The notes beneath the pieces are model-generated. The model was not told the origin of the DNA and did not search any database. It saw nothing but the letters and a program-made list of their open reading frames with translations. From positions 441,381-505,380 of the forward strand of contig NW_019775069.1 of assembly GCF_001039355.2 (NCBI RefSeq): a stretch of DNA of 64,000 nucleotides. The letters run 5' to 3'. The DNA comes from Lingula anatina. Its lineage: Eukaryota > Brachiopoda > Lingulata > Lingulida > Lingulidae. The position numbers were made by a program, and so were the translations under genes. Position 1 is the stretch's first letter. Each line of letters starts with the position of its first letter. Below, one piece after another: positions 51,211 to 63,390 of the stretch.

Positions 51211-51699
51211 AGGTAAATAGATAGATAGATAGATAGATAGAGAGTAGGTTACAAGAAAAATCCGAGATAGCTGGCAATTGGCATAGGGATACTGATTCTT
51301 GGATTTTGTTTTACTGCTAGAGAAATATAGAGTTAGTTATACAATTAAAATTGGATTCAGTTTGGTTGTCAGTGTTTATCACATCGTTATTTCCCCCTGT
51401 GATATTTGCCTTGTGAGGAACAAGTGTGTATCATTTTGTAAATGAGAAAAATCCAAGATGGTGTCATTAACCGCAGGAATTCATACCAGTATGTTGTTTT
51501 TCAATAACTGTCACAAGGATACAGGGGTATGTGATCTTAATCAATTGGATCCGTTATGCCAGTACCTCTCACATCCTTATTATCACCACGATAAACACCG
51601 TGTTGTATCAAATGTACACACTTGGGTTTTATTTAAATAAAACACGAGGTGACTGCCATTTGTATTGGGAATACTAATAAATACCCATAAACTAGTATT

Positions 51700-52560
51700 T
51701 CTTAAGCACATGGCGGCCATCTTCGTTTTTCTCAAAGTGCTCAAAGATCTACCCCTATTACATACCAGATGTAAATCATGGCTTCTTAGGGGCAGTAGAC
51801 ATATGGTAAAGAGTGGGAAACAGACTAAAGAGAACTTTATTTGAAATAATTATGGACTTTTTGTCTCTCTGGCAGTAATTGAAACCCATTTACCAGTATT
51901 CCTAGGAAAAAGTGGGGGGCTTGATTTTACGTTCAAATACCCAAGGTAACATGCTTGTTCCCCACCAGATACATATAATATGGGTATTTTAATATCTCAA
52001 AAGGATATGAAAAACATTGAGAAACAAACTAACTTTGACTTAATTTCAGAATGGATTTGGCATCTCCCTGCAGTTGTTAAAGCCTACAGTATGTACAGTT
52101 TTAATTCCTATGGTAAATTGGGGCATTTTAGATTTTATTCAAATACCTAAGAATACACACTTGTTACTCTCCACATATAGTTATTCTGTAAAAAGTGTGG
52201 AAAATATTAAAGATCGATTTTTATTCGCTAATGGAGAATACATCCCTGGCAGTAGTTAATTCCAAAGTAATTATACAGCAAATTGCGGCCATGTTGGAAT
52301 TTCTCAAAACGTCCATGCAAGGACAACTGCTTGATACCAATCTCATATAAATTAGACGGGTAATAAAGATGCGAAACCGATGCCAATCAAACTTAGTTCA
52401 ATAATGAGCACTGTTTTCCCCAGGCATATATTCATGTAGTTGATAACCACAAATTTTTATTGGAAATGGCAGCCGCCTCGGATTATCTCAAAACGCCGAA
52501 GGTAAAAACATTTTTGCCACCATATACATATTGTAGGGGTACTGAAGATATGGAAAACAC
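51700..52560 (+). repeat. Degenerate tandem repeat, period about 170-210 bp
   Basis: About five diverged units start near 51711, 51920, 52117, 52285 and 52466. Shared words are GGCGGCCATCTT or GGCAGCCGCC, TTTCTCAAAACG, ACATATAAT and GAAAAACATTGAGAAACAA-like ends. It lies before ANF-receptor exon b and is copied with it before exon c. Confidence 0.5.
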
Positions 52561-52843
52561 TGGGAAGCAATCTAATTCTAATTACGGGCGCTATATATGC
52601 AATTGCTTTTCAATTAAAGTATAAATTACTAGGACTTGTGGTGTCGTTGAAAAGAGTTGATACTTGTATTTATTGGACAGAACAATCGCATGCTAATGAA
52701 TAGATAAGAGCGTATGTGTTTTCCGAGAAAACCGCCTGCTGCGCTTACGTACTTCATTATCAGTGAACAAGATTGTGTTATGATTCCAAGTAGAATCTAG
52801 GTATATTAATACAATGGTTTGATGCGGCGAAACAACAATTGCA

Positions 52844-52850
52844 TATAAAA
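52844..52850 (+). promoter_or_regulatory. TATA box of ANF-receptor exon 1b
   Basis: TATAAAA followed by CCCGATATACT, 106 nt before the ATG at 52950, with ATTGGACAGAACAAT upstream at about 52673. The block matches that of copy a. Confidence 0.6.
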
Positions 52851-52949
52851 CCCGATATACTTAACATCTAAACAGGACTTCTTGATGGTTTGATGTGGAC
52901 ATTGATACCCAGAAAAGAACTTTTTCAGTTTCCTGTAAGTGAAAGACAC

Positions 52950-53655
52950 ATGTATTTATTATTATTTGCCTTAATTGTGACAAGCTGTACATTGACAGTT
53001 GCAGTTTCCCCAAATTACGTCAGTGATTTAGTTAATGGCAGTTCAAACAGTGGTAACATTCGAATTGGGGTTTTAATTCCATTCACTGGTAAGGGTGGAA
53101 AAGGCACACAACAGGCAGGCGCAGTCTTAGTTGCAGTCAATGAAATTAACAAGGCCAACTTTCTACTGGGAGACCGAAAACTGTCATATTCCTGGAGAGA
53201 TACAAAATGTACCTCAAGAGGAGGAATTTCTGCAGCATTATCAATGGAGGATATTGGAGTTAATGTCTTCATCGGTGGCACATGTGATGATGTTTGCGTT
53301 CCAGTTGGACTCCTTGCGTCAAAATGGGACACTCCCTATGTGTCCTGGGGCTGTAATTCCCCTCGTCTTTCAGATCGACGAAATTACAATACTGTGAGTA
53401 ATATTGCTGGACCACTCATTAATGTCCATAACATTCTTATACGGGCTTTTAGGTTATGGAACTGGAGATACACTGCCATCTTATCGTTGTCCGAAGAAAA
53501 ATGGGAATCAACGGCTCACTTCCTAACGGCAAAATTGACCAGCGCCGGAGTGAAGATTAACGACTTTCACAGTTTCAAGTCAAGTGATGGTTCAATTGGT
53601 CACTCAATGTGGACCAAGAGACAGCTGGTAGACCACATAGGAACCAAAGCGAAAA
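52950..53655 (+). CDS. ANF-receptor ectodomain exon, copy b
   Basis: 706 nt (235 codons plus one base), ending in phase 1 at A|GTAAGCT. The ATG at 52950 aligns with the start of copy a. An in-frame ATG at 52893 would add residues before the hydrophobic signal peptide and is less likely. Motifs are IRIGVLIPFTGKG, GGTCDDVCVPVGLLAS and SWGCNSPRLSDR. It is clearly homologous to copy a. It has its own TATA box, but no second exon follows before copy c. A first-exon role in a larger receptor guanylate cyclase-like gene is an inference. Confidence 0.75.
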
Positions 53656-55299
53656 GTAAGCTTTATGTATGTTATATGTACATGTATACCGTAGCTCTGT
53701 TCGTAGGTTCGAATGCATTTTTGTTTCACTTCCAAAAGGTTGATAAGTATATACAATTATCCCAGTAATTAACACACCTGCCAGCACGCCCCAGCGGACC
53801 CCCCAGAAGACAGACTGAGAAATAACGTGGAAATACAAATATCAGGTTCAATTTGGATCACACACTATTCTTCCTATTCCAGACATGCAAAGAATCTCTG
53901 TTCGTTTGTTTCAGCGCTGTGCTTCATTCGTACCAACCCAACTGGATTGCAATCTCAATTACTGAGTCTATAATCAGGTCGCGTTGCTAAACTGTCACGA
54001 GTATTTATGAAACCGTATTATCGTTGATACTTACAGTATGCTAGGTTGTACTGGGTGATTGTGCAATTAATTCATTTCCCAATGTTTTCTTCGCAGTTGC
54101 AATATTTGTCTGCAACAAATAGCCGACATGAGAGAGACAACTTTTATCATTGAGGATTGATCGTAGACATGTGGCTGACAATGCAGGGAAAACACATAAT
54201 TAGACAGCTTAATTAGTCCAGACAATTTACATGATTCATGATTATATGTTACTGTATGTCGTATATTGCGGGGGGGGGGGGGGGNGTGAACTTTATTTGA
54301 AATAATTATGGACTTTTTGTCTCTCTGGCAGTAATTGAAACCCATTTACCAGTATTCCTAGGAAAAAGTGGGGGGCTTAATTTTACGTTCAAATACCCAA
54401 GGTAACATGCTTGTTCCCCACCAGATACATATAATATGGGTATTTTAATATCTCAAAAGGATATGATAAACATTGAGAAACAAACTAACTTTGACTTAAT
54501 TTCAGAATGGATTTGGCATCTCCCTGCAGTTGTTAAAGCCTACAGTATGTACAGTTTTAATTCCTATGGTAAATTGGGGCATTTTAGATTTTATTCAAAT
54601 ACCTAAGAATACACACTTGTTCCTCTCCACATATAGTTATTCTGTAAAAAGTGTGGAAAATATTAAAGATCGATTTTTATTCGCTAATGGAGAATACATC
54701 CCTGGCAGTAGTTAATTCCAAAGTAATTATACAGCAAATTGCGGCCATGTTGGAATTTCTCAAAACGTCCATGCAAGGACAACTGCTTGATACCAATCTC
54801 ATATAAATTAGACGGGTAATAAAGATGCGAAACCGATGCCAATCAAACTTAGTTCAATAATGAGCACTGTTTTCCCCAGGCATATATTCATGTAGCTGAT
54901 AACCACAAATTTTTATTGGAAATGGCAGCCGCCTCGGATTATCTCAAAACGCCGAAGGTAAAAACAATTTTGCCACCATATACATATTGTAGGGGTACTG
55001 AAGATATGGAAAACACTGGGAAGCAATCTAATTCTAATTACGGGCGCTATATATGCAATTGCTTTTCAATTAAAGTATAAATTACTAGGACTAGAGGTGT
55101 CGTTGAAAAGAGTTGATACTTGTATTTATTGGACAGAACAATCGCATGCTAATGAATAGTTAAGAGCGTATGTGTTTTCCAAGAAAACCGCCTGCTGCGC
55201 TTACGTACTTCATTATCAGTGAACAAGATTGTGTTATGATTCCAAGTAGAATCTAGGTATATTAATACAATGGTTTGATGCGGCGAAACAACAATTGCA

Positions 55300-55306
55300 T
55301 ATAAAA
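55300..55306 (+). promoter_or_regulatory. TATA box of ANF-receptor exon 1c
   Basis: Same element and spacing as 52844-52850, 2456 bp further on. Confidence 0.6.
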
Positions 55307-55405
55307 CCCGATATACTTAACATCTAAACAGGACTTCTTGATGGTTTGATGTGGACATTGATACCCAGAAAAGAACTTTTTCAGTTTCCTGTAAGTGAAA
55401 GACAC

Positions 55406-56111
55406 ATGTATTTATTATTTTTTGCCTTAATTGTGACAAGCTGTACATTGACAGTTGCAGTTTCCCCAAATTACGTCAGTGATTTAGTTAATGGCAGTTC
55501 AAACAGTGGTAACATTCGAATTGGGGTTTTAATTCCATTCACTGGTAAGGGTGGAAAAGGCACACAACAGGCAGGCGCAGTCTTAGTTGCAGTCAATGAA
55601 ATTAACAAGGCCAACTTTCTACTGGGAGACCGAAAACTGTCATATTCCTGGAGAGATACAAAATGTACCTCAAGAGGAGGAATTTCTGCAGCATTATCAA
55701 TGGAGGATATTGGAGTTAATGTCTTCATCGGTGGCACATGTGATGATGTTTGCGTTCCAGTTGGACTCCTTGCGTCAAAATGGGACACTCCCTATGTGTC
55801 CTGGGGCTGTAATTCCCCTCGTCTTTCTGATCGACAGAATTACAATACTGTGAGTAATATTGCGGGACCACTCATTAATGTCCATAACATTCTTATACGG
55901 GCTTTTAGGTTATGGAACTGGAGATACACTGCCATCTTATCGTTGTCCGAAGAAAAATGGGAATCAACGGCTCACTTCCTAACGGCAAAATTGACCAGCG
56001 CCGGAGTGAAGATTAACGACTTCCACAGTTTCAAGTCAAGTGATGGTTCAATTGGTCACTCAATGTGGACCAAGAGACAGCTGGTAGACCATATAGGAAC
56101 CAAAGCGAAAA
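55406..56111 (+). CDS. ANF-receptor ectodomain exon, copy c
   Basis: 706 nt, the duplicate of copy b, with the same start, phase and donor. Within the exon I see two amino-acid differences from copy b: Leu to Phe in the signal peptide and Arg to Gln in SDRQNYN. It may be a recent tandem duplicate or the other allele of copy b placed in series by the assembly. The DNA after it (56112-56634) is also duplicated; after that the sequence is unique. Confidence 0.7.
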
Positions 56112-56634
56112 GTAAGCTTTATTTATGTTACATGTACATGTATACTGCAGCTCTGTTCGTAGGTTCGAATGCATTTTTGTTTCACTTCCAAAAGGTTGAT
56201 AAGTATATACAATTATCCCAGTAATTAACACACCTGCCTGCACGCCCCAGCGGACCCCGCAGAAGACAGACTGAGAAATAACGTGGAAATACAAATATCA
56301 GGTTCCATTTGGATCACACACTATTCTTCCTATTCCAGACATGCAAAGAATCTCTGTTCGTTTGTTTCAGCACTGTGCTTCATTCGTACCAACCCAACTG
56401 GATTGCAATCTCAATTACTGAGTCTATAATCAGGTCGCGTTGCTAAACTGTCACGAGTATTTATGAAACCGTATTATCGTTGATACTTACAGTATGCTAG
56501 GTTGTACTGGGTGATTGTGCAATTAATTCATTTCCCAATGTTTTCTTCGCAGTTGCAATATTTGTCTGCAACAAATAGCCGACATGAGAGAGACAACTCC
56601 TATCATTGAGGATTGATCGTAGACATGTGGCTGA

Positions 56635-59260
56635 TGAAAAAATATTTGTGAATAAGAAATGTCCGTCCAAAGCGAGCCAGACCCCACATATAGTTGCCGT
56701 CAAGTGTGTGTGCTAACTTTTTTTATTTTCTTTTTTCTTATTTATAAAATTCCGTTATCATTATATTTATATATTTCCCTTTTTATTTTTCTTTTCATGT
56801 AAGGGGAAATGGATAAATTTCAACCAAAGGGATATTTCTTCCTGGATCTACAATTAACAATTTGTCAAATCCATTTTAAAATCCATCGCTTTGAACATAT
56901 GCATGAAATCAATTTTATTATTCATAAAAGGTAGGCTGAATCCTTCATAATATCTGTCGAAATCAGTAAAAAAGAATTAACTGATCATGTAGTATTTATA
57001 TTTGTGCACAACATGGGTCAGAATTGTTCATTTTTTTTTCTTTCCTCCTGTATATACCAGAGATTTCAACTAATTTTTTCAAACATTTTAAAACGAGTAC
57101 CAGTTTTTACTAAGGTAGGCGCCAGGCATAACCGATTGCAATGCAATGATCTTTTCATCGCCCAGAGAAAATAATACTATATTACTGATTATAATAACTA
57201 ACATTTTTTTACTGTTTACATAAAACCAATGCATTCTTGTTATGCTCCTTAGACACCTTGGGCTGACACAGAACAACAATTTGTTCTTAAAGTACAGACT
57301 CCGTCTAAAGACCTGGGCCCAGTTTTATAAAGGACGTTTAGCACTAACCAGTGGATAAGCCTAACCAGTGGATAAATTCCCCTAACACCCATTAACTAAA
57401 AGATGGTTAAATTGTGTTTTATATACAGTCTTCCGACGGAAAACAGCCAATTAGTTAACTGGCCAGTGTTTCACTGGATTAAATAATTACTTAAAGGTCA
57501 GTTATCTAACAGACTGTTAAGGTCTGGTTAGAGTTAAACACTGGTTAGTGCTAAACGTCCTTTATAAAACTGGGCCCTGATGTTAAAACCAGCACCAATA
57601 AAGTCAACCCGGAATGACAGGTCTTTTCCATTACCATCATACTGCGTGTTAGAAACGTTGATTCCCCTTACATAAACGTTTCCTATAACAATGATAATAA
57701 CAATATGATTGATCGTATGGCTTATTTGCAAGTTATTTTGCGCTCACCATGCAAAATCATCATGTTGGCAATTATCTTTCGGCAGCTAGGCTGTAATTAT
57801 CTGATGCCTATTACCTATTCATTGCATTGAATTTTAGTGTCTGATTTTTTTTTCTTGTCTTGGCAAAATTGGGCAATTTCCAGAGACAATAGGTCAAGGG
57901 GCTTTAGGGGACTAGTCTGTAATTTTCTCTTCCAGAGGAAGAGGAGGATTTACGTCGGCAGCACCGTGTCTTTTATATATTCTAAAATGACTTGGGAACC
58001 TATCTAACAAACGCTGAAGAAATCTGCCAAGTAATGAAACAACCAAATTAAAAGAAAAGATGTGATGCAAGGGACGAAAAGGACAGGTATTTGTTATCCA
58101 AATTGCGTGACTTTCGACTTATCGACTAAAGTGACTGCGCACTTAAATAGAATCCTAATGATGTGAGGTCCAAGTAACAGTTAATTCGCTTTTAAGTTAA
58201 GAGGGGAATGCAACAGAACGTGACGACCGGAGACAGCGACCAGAATCGAATTGCAGACGAGCACCCGCTGTTTCATCATCCGTGAAAGCCTTAAATTAAC
58301 CCACTCGAATGACGCCTGTAATTATAATAACTACGTGCGAAGCTGTGTGAAAACGTATGTGTTTTTTCCTATTTGATGACAGTCAGAAATAAACATACAT
58401 AGGAAGGTAGAAATGGGAACTAGGGTTGTAGTTTGCTTGATAGATAAAGTTCACAATTGACCAAGCCATTAGACACCTGCCTCTCAATACGGTAAATTCA
58501 CTTGTATCCGCCACGGACTTGATTGACCTATTCTTTTGTCGCCGTTCATTGAAGACATCTTTCTAGGAGACACGACCTGTGATTTCTTCTCTGATTCACG
58601 GCCTCAGTTGACTTGTCTTAGTATCGCGGTTAATGTATCATTTGAAAAGTGAATGATAAGTTCCATCAGACAAATCCTATTAAGGTTCATATTTGTTACC
58701 GCCATGTTTAGTTTAGTGGTAATTCGTTGGCATATAAAAGTGAAATGACTTTTCAGCTTTCTTTTAATTTGACGTTGTCTGCGTTAAAGCATCTTAAGAT
58801 GTAGTGGTGATTTTGAAGATGCAGTTGTCATTTCGTAGATGATATATTTCAATTTGTTTCGACAGGAGATGATGTATCATACTTATACACTGAATAATTT
58901 GACCATGTAGGTTGATCCATGACGTGACTTAAAACCTTCATGGAGTATTGTTTCATCATTGCACATTGTGTTTTGATTCGTGTTCACTGCTTATTCTGCA
59001 TGATGAAGGCGGTTTTGTTGGGCAGATTCAACTTTGGAGGCATACGTGCATTGTGTATGGATTTCCATGATTAAAACTTGCCAAAACGTCTTGACCAGAG
59101 CATTCGCCTAGAGTAGCTATTCTGAGTCGGCTATGGCGATGGCTTTTGGTCATCCATGGTGCCTGGCCTCTGTCTTATTTTAAAAGAGATGAAGTACTCT
59201 CGGTGTGTGAACAGAAATATGCAAACGTCTGTCGGTCGCAATGCGTAAGTCGATCCAGCA
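56635..59260. other. Spacer before ANF-receptor exon d
   Basis: Apart from the MITE at 57315-57577 no feature is clear. A TATAAAA word at 58733-58739 is a weak promoter candidate for exon d, but it is 528 bp before the ATG. The ATTGG/TATA block of copies a-c is not found here. Confidence 0.4.
57315..57577. mobile_element. 263-bp palindromic MITE with GGGCCC ends
   Basis: Ends GGGCCCAGTTTTATAAAGGA and its inverse extend through TTTAGCACTAACCAGTG, about 39 bp each. The interior is filled with CTAACCAGTGG / CTGGTTAG words in both orientations. Non-coding; the target duplication is not clear. It lies between ANF-receptor exons c and d. Confidence 0.75.
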
Positions 59261-62200
59261 ATGACCAAGTTGACGCCTCTCATTGCCTGCACCATGCTGC
59301 ACGTGCTTGCCTGGGGTGACACACAGAATGCAACGCAAGTGCCCGATCCCAACGTTACAGTAAATCTCGGAGTGCTTATACCGTGGACTGGCTCGTGGCC
59401 AGCGGGACGCCGTTCAGCTTCGGCGGTCATCATCGCCGTGGAGGACCTTAACGCAGATTTGATCATCTTACCCGGTCGAACAGTTCGCTTCTCATGGATG
59501 GACACCAACTGCAACGCGCATAAAGGTTTGGAGGCTGCCGTAAGCCTATTCGACCATTTTACTGAGATATCCCCACACACGCATTACGAAGATGACGGAG
59601 ACCATTCCCAAAAGCTGCATGCGTACATTGGGGGTGCATGCGACGAAGTCTGCGAGCCCGTTGGCCTATGGGCGGGGGTCATGAACATTCCGATGGTTTC
59701 TTATGGATGTTCTGCCAGTAAACTCTCTAACAAGGTCCAGTTTCCCACTTTTGTCAGAACGGTCGGGCCGTACGCCAAAATTGCCCGCATGTTTTGGCAC
59801 ATCTGTGCTTATTTCAAGTGGAACCACGTTGGCATATTGGCGTCCACGGAAAGCGTCTGGCAGGTGATTGGCAATGCGGTGAAGTCGACTCTAGAAAGCA
59901 AGAGTGCTACAATTGGTGACTTTCATAGCGTAGCACCTGGATCGTCGACGACGAGCAAGGACTCGACAAACAGAGGAATAATGCAAACTATGGGTAGAGA
60001 CTCAAGAAGTAAGATAACATGCGTGTTGAGTGTTGTCCTGTATGTGTATGGGCAGTTGGATGGGGGGGGGGGGGGATGAGATACACTTGAAAATCACCTC
60101 CTCTATATATATATATATGATGAATGTAGTTTAATCATGTTTAATTTTTAGATATTAATTTTAAATTTCAGTACGTTTCTTTTTCATCCACCAGGTATAA
60201 TCTGTTCGAATTATAAAAACGCGCTCGTCCCCAGCCGTTGGGCATATCCTGTGCCCCACGAAAAGATAGCATTGTTCAATCGTCCACATCATTGTGTGTC
60301 TTTGCCTCTGTCATTAATTAATTGTGCCGACGATTTTTTGGCTGTAATGTTGGTAATTGCAATGTTAGAGAAAGATATACCTACATTTTATTGTAACTGA
60401 TTGAAAAGCTCATATTGTTGTGTCTAAATATTACAAAGGATTTTTAAACCAACACTTAGAGACGAAATAAAGCCCCTCAAATAAAAATACCCGATGCCGC
60501 TTTTCCTCCGGAAATGTCAAGAAGATTCATCGGGGTCTAAATGAATCATGATTCGTTTAGAACTAAGTAATTTAATTAGAAGTCGTACCAAACATCGAAT
60601 CTATGTGCAGGGACGTTTCGAGCAGTGATTCGTGAGAAGGTCACAATTGCTTTTTTAGGAGGTTAGTTTGATTTGGAGCAAAAAAATCAATAAGAAATAC
60701 ACGTTATAGGTTGTATGACATTACCGAAAGTAAAATTCAATCACAAGTACTATTTGTGTAAAATTGATAATAGTATAAAGCATAACTTTAACTGTCACCG
60801 TTGCTTTATAATGATGGTTTTATTTTATCTTATTTATTTATTTATTTATTTATTGCGCAACAAAGCACTTGCAAGCTTGGCTTCCGACCATGTACTAAGA
60901 GGCAGATTACACACCAAGGTCCGTCTATATACTACTACTCTATACTACTTGTAGACTACAGTGTGCCTGTTCTTTTCTATTGCAACATTTATCCAGAAAT
61001 ACACGGTTTTCAGTGCCATAAAATGTTGCCTTCAAACGAAAATAGCTATATGCATGTAAGCTTTGTACTGTAATGGTTCGACTGTGAAAATGGACTGATG
61101 TGGTTTAACTGTATTGATTTTAGAACGCCACGAATTCACTTCTTAAAGGGCATATGCTAGGTTTTTGTCTCTTCACCAATTAGGTAATTTTATATAAAGG
61201 TTGCTTTGCAGAATCAGTCTGTTTTAGCAGAAATCCGTCCTTCTTTTTTCCACAAGCACAGCTTTTAAGAAAGACACAAATATACAACAATCCTATTCAC
61301 AAACCAAATTTCCACTGGCTTTTGTATCGCAACAATAATTTAGCTTCTAGTATTGGCACCACATGGAAAGCTACCACCATCACCCTGTGTGGCAGATCTG
61401 ACAGGCCAATCATATCTTTGATTGTAAATAACAAAAAATGAAACACACGCAAAATGGTCTAACTACAGATGACCGACAATAATAATATTAATATCATATA
61501 CATGTACCTGTACGTATATATGCATACATATACTATGTGGTTATCATACTACGTATGGATATTTACTTCGGCTATCTGGTTTTTGGCCTGCGCTGGTTCT
61601 TGTTTCAAAGTAATTTTGCACTAAATAAAAAAGCAACTTCCAGTATTTTAACAGTCACCAATAAAATAGTATTTCCGTAGTTTTGTTGCCTTCATAGACG
61701 AATCATTATTCCCAGAAAGACTTGTTTATCGTAAAACCACTAGTTTAAATTAATCTTCTCTTGGATATGGACCATTAGTTTCATCAACAGTTCTATCACT
61801 TTTTGATCATTATTTGGCAGTGAAAAATGACACAGATCGTAGACAGGATGGATGTGTTGATAAAGAAATATACCCGTGTGTTTACTCGCGAAAGCTCATT
61901 TGGTGCCCAATGTTGCGACATTAAAGGGTATTCCTTCACTCGTGGCACTAACAGAACATTTATAACCCTGACATATGAGACTGGTTCTTTGCCAATATAC
62001 TTGACGTGTTTACAATAAGCCTTATTTGCAGATTGCCGTTTACAAGGGAGAATGTGCACCCTCTACCGAGACCACAGATTGATTTTTTTTTACTAGATAT
62101 ATTCACGAAAATGTCTCTAGATAAATTGATGGTACTTTTCTGTATTGTCAGAAAAAAGTATACATATTTATCTGAGATTCTGGTAGAGGATAGAGAATTT

Positions 62201-63390
62201 AATACGCACTCTTAAACACTAACGGTTTACACACGCTTTTAATTTGAATTCGGCATGCATAGGTCTCGTATAGAACCCGTCATTGAAGTAGTCTAGAAAT
62301 AAATATTCACCTTGACAAATTCTGCAAGGTCAATCATCTGTTTTGGACGAGGGTTAATAAGCCGCTTTTGGTTTCCTTATGGCCTTTTAATAAGTAAGAA
62401 TACAAAAAGCTTAATCTTAATACTTAAACCATTGCCCATTAATATGATGAATGGGTTCATTCCCTACTTCGTTTTGACATCAGTTGTTGACTCGCGGTAT
62501 TCTATTTCACTTAACTGCCAGTGCAATTGAACATGGGTTATTAAACTATTGTGTGTCAAGGAATATCCTTTATTGGGCAGCATTATTTAGGTGAGGATTT
62601 CTTCTCTTTTCTCAAAACCTTGAGTGACTTTTCATGTATTTATTGAAAATGATATGTTTTGTTTTGAACTTGAAGCTACTCAACGTGTAGTATGCGCTGC
62701 ACTTGCTCTTCTTTCCTTCTTCACAACAAAGCCCTGCACGTCGCCTACACTGATTTCTCAGGCGCCATCAAATAGATACTGGTTCAGAAAAACATTTTTG
62801 TTCACAGAATCATGAGTTTACAACTAAACATGAGACCCAGATCAGTGTCTTTTTTTATCATATTAGAAAGGTTACCACAATAAGGCGAATTATATCACAT
62901 AGGGATTTGCAAAAAATGTTATTTGAAAATTGTTGGTCGGACTGAGTCAATTTTGATTGCAAAGTAAGGCCAGACTAAAACATGTTAAAATGAACATGCC
63001 CATCGTAGTGTTTTATGGGGATCTTAATTAGTCCTCGCGTCTGCCTCGAACGGAAACTCCTCTGAAAACGTAACCATTGATTGATACAGAGAGAATTACG
63101 ACCTAAAGCAGACGAAATACATTGCGTTTCACCCATATGTTTAGAGTAGAGCATAGAAATGTCATTCCTTAGCAATAACTTTGCAGGTTTTTTTTTAATT
63201 TTTAATTTTTTTTCATTTTTTTATATACAAGATGTTCGCCAAGTTCAAACCGACAGATGCAGGTTTTTTTTATTTCTAGTTATCATTCTATGTGCCGGTG
63301 GCGGGGACATCCGGGAACTCCTTCTCCACGCGTATGATCTCGGCATGTTGAACGGAGATTATGCCTTTATCACCATAGATCTGCTTCCAG
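59261..63390 (+). CDS. ANF-receptor/guanylate cyclase-like receptor, copy d, exons 1-2 (3' part outside window)
   Basis: Exon 1 is 59261-60008 (748 nt, phase 1) and exon 2 is 63280-63390 (111 nt, again phase 1). The gene continues past the right edge. Exon 1 gives a signal peptide (TPLIACTMLHVLAWG), NLGVLIPWTGSWPAGRR, FSWMDTNCNAHKG, GGACDEVCEPVGLWAG and SYGCSAS, the N-lobe of an ANF_receptor domain. Exon 2 reads ILCAGGGDIRELLLHAYDLG, then NGDYAFITIDLLPG, the segment that follows in natriuretic-peptide-receptor-type proteins. The junction (AGA A|TT) makes a coherent chain. It is diverged from copies a-c and keeps the GGxCDxVCxPVG signature. The frame remains open past 60008, but the donor AGTAAG aligns with the other copies. 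Expected role: extracellular ligand binding at the plasma membrane; cyclase and kinase-like domains are not visible here. Confidence 0.75.
60009..63279 (+). other. Intron 1 of copy d
   Basis: 3.3 kb of A/T-rich DNA with a G run at 60062-60075 and a short (TTTA)n tract near 60835. No extra exon with splice support was found. Confidence 0.5.

Larger units (their letters stand above)
51832..56634 (+). repeat. 2.35-kb tandem duplication, about 99% identical (51832-54178 and 54288-56634)
   Basis: The offset is 2456 bp throughout. I counted about 25 substitutions and no large indels over 2.35 kb. Each copy holds a degenerate repeat, promoter, ANF-receptor exon and 3' flank. Between them lies a G run (54270-54284) and a single N at 54285, so an assembly join is possible at that point. 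Confidence 0.9.

Noticed and set aside
51044-51277. Frames of alternating Ile and Tyr
   Set aside because: Translations of the (TA)n array, not genes.
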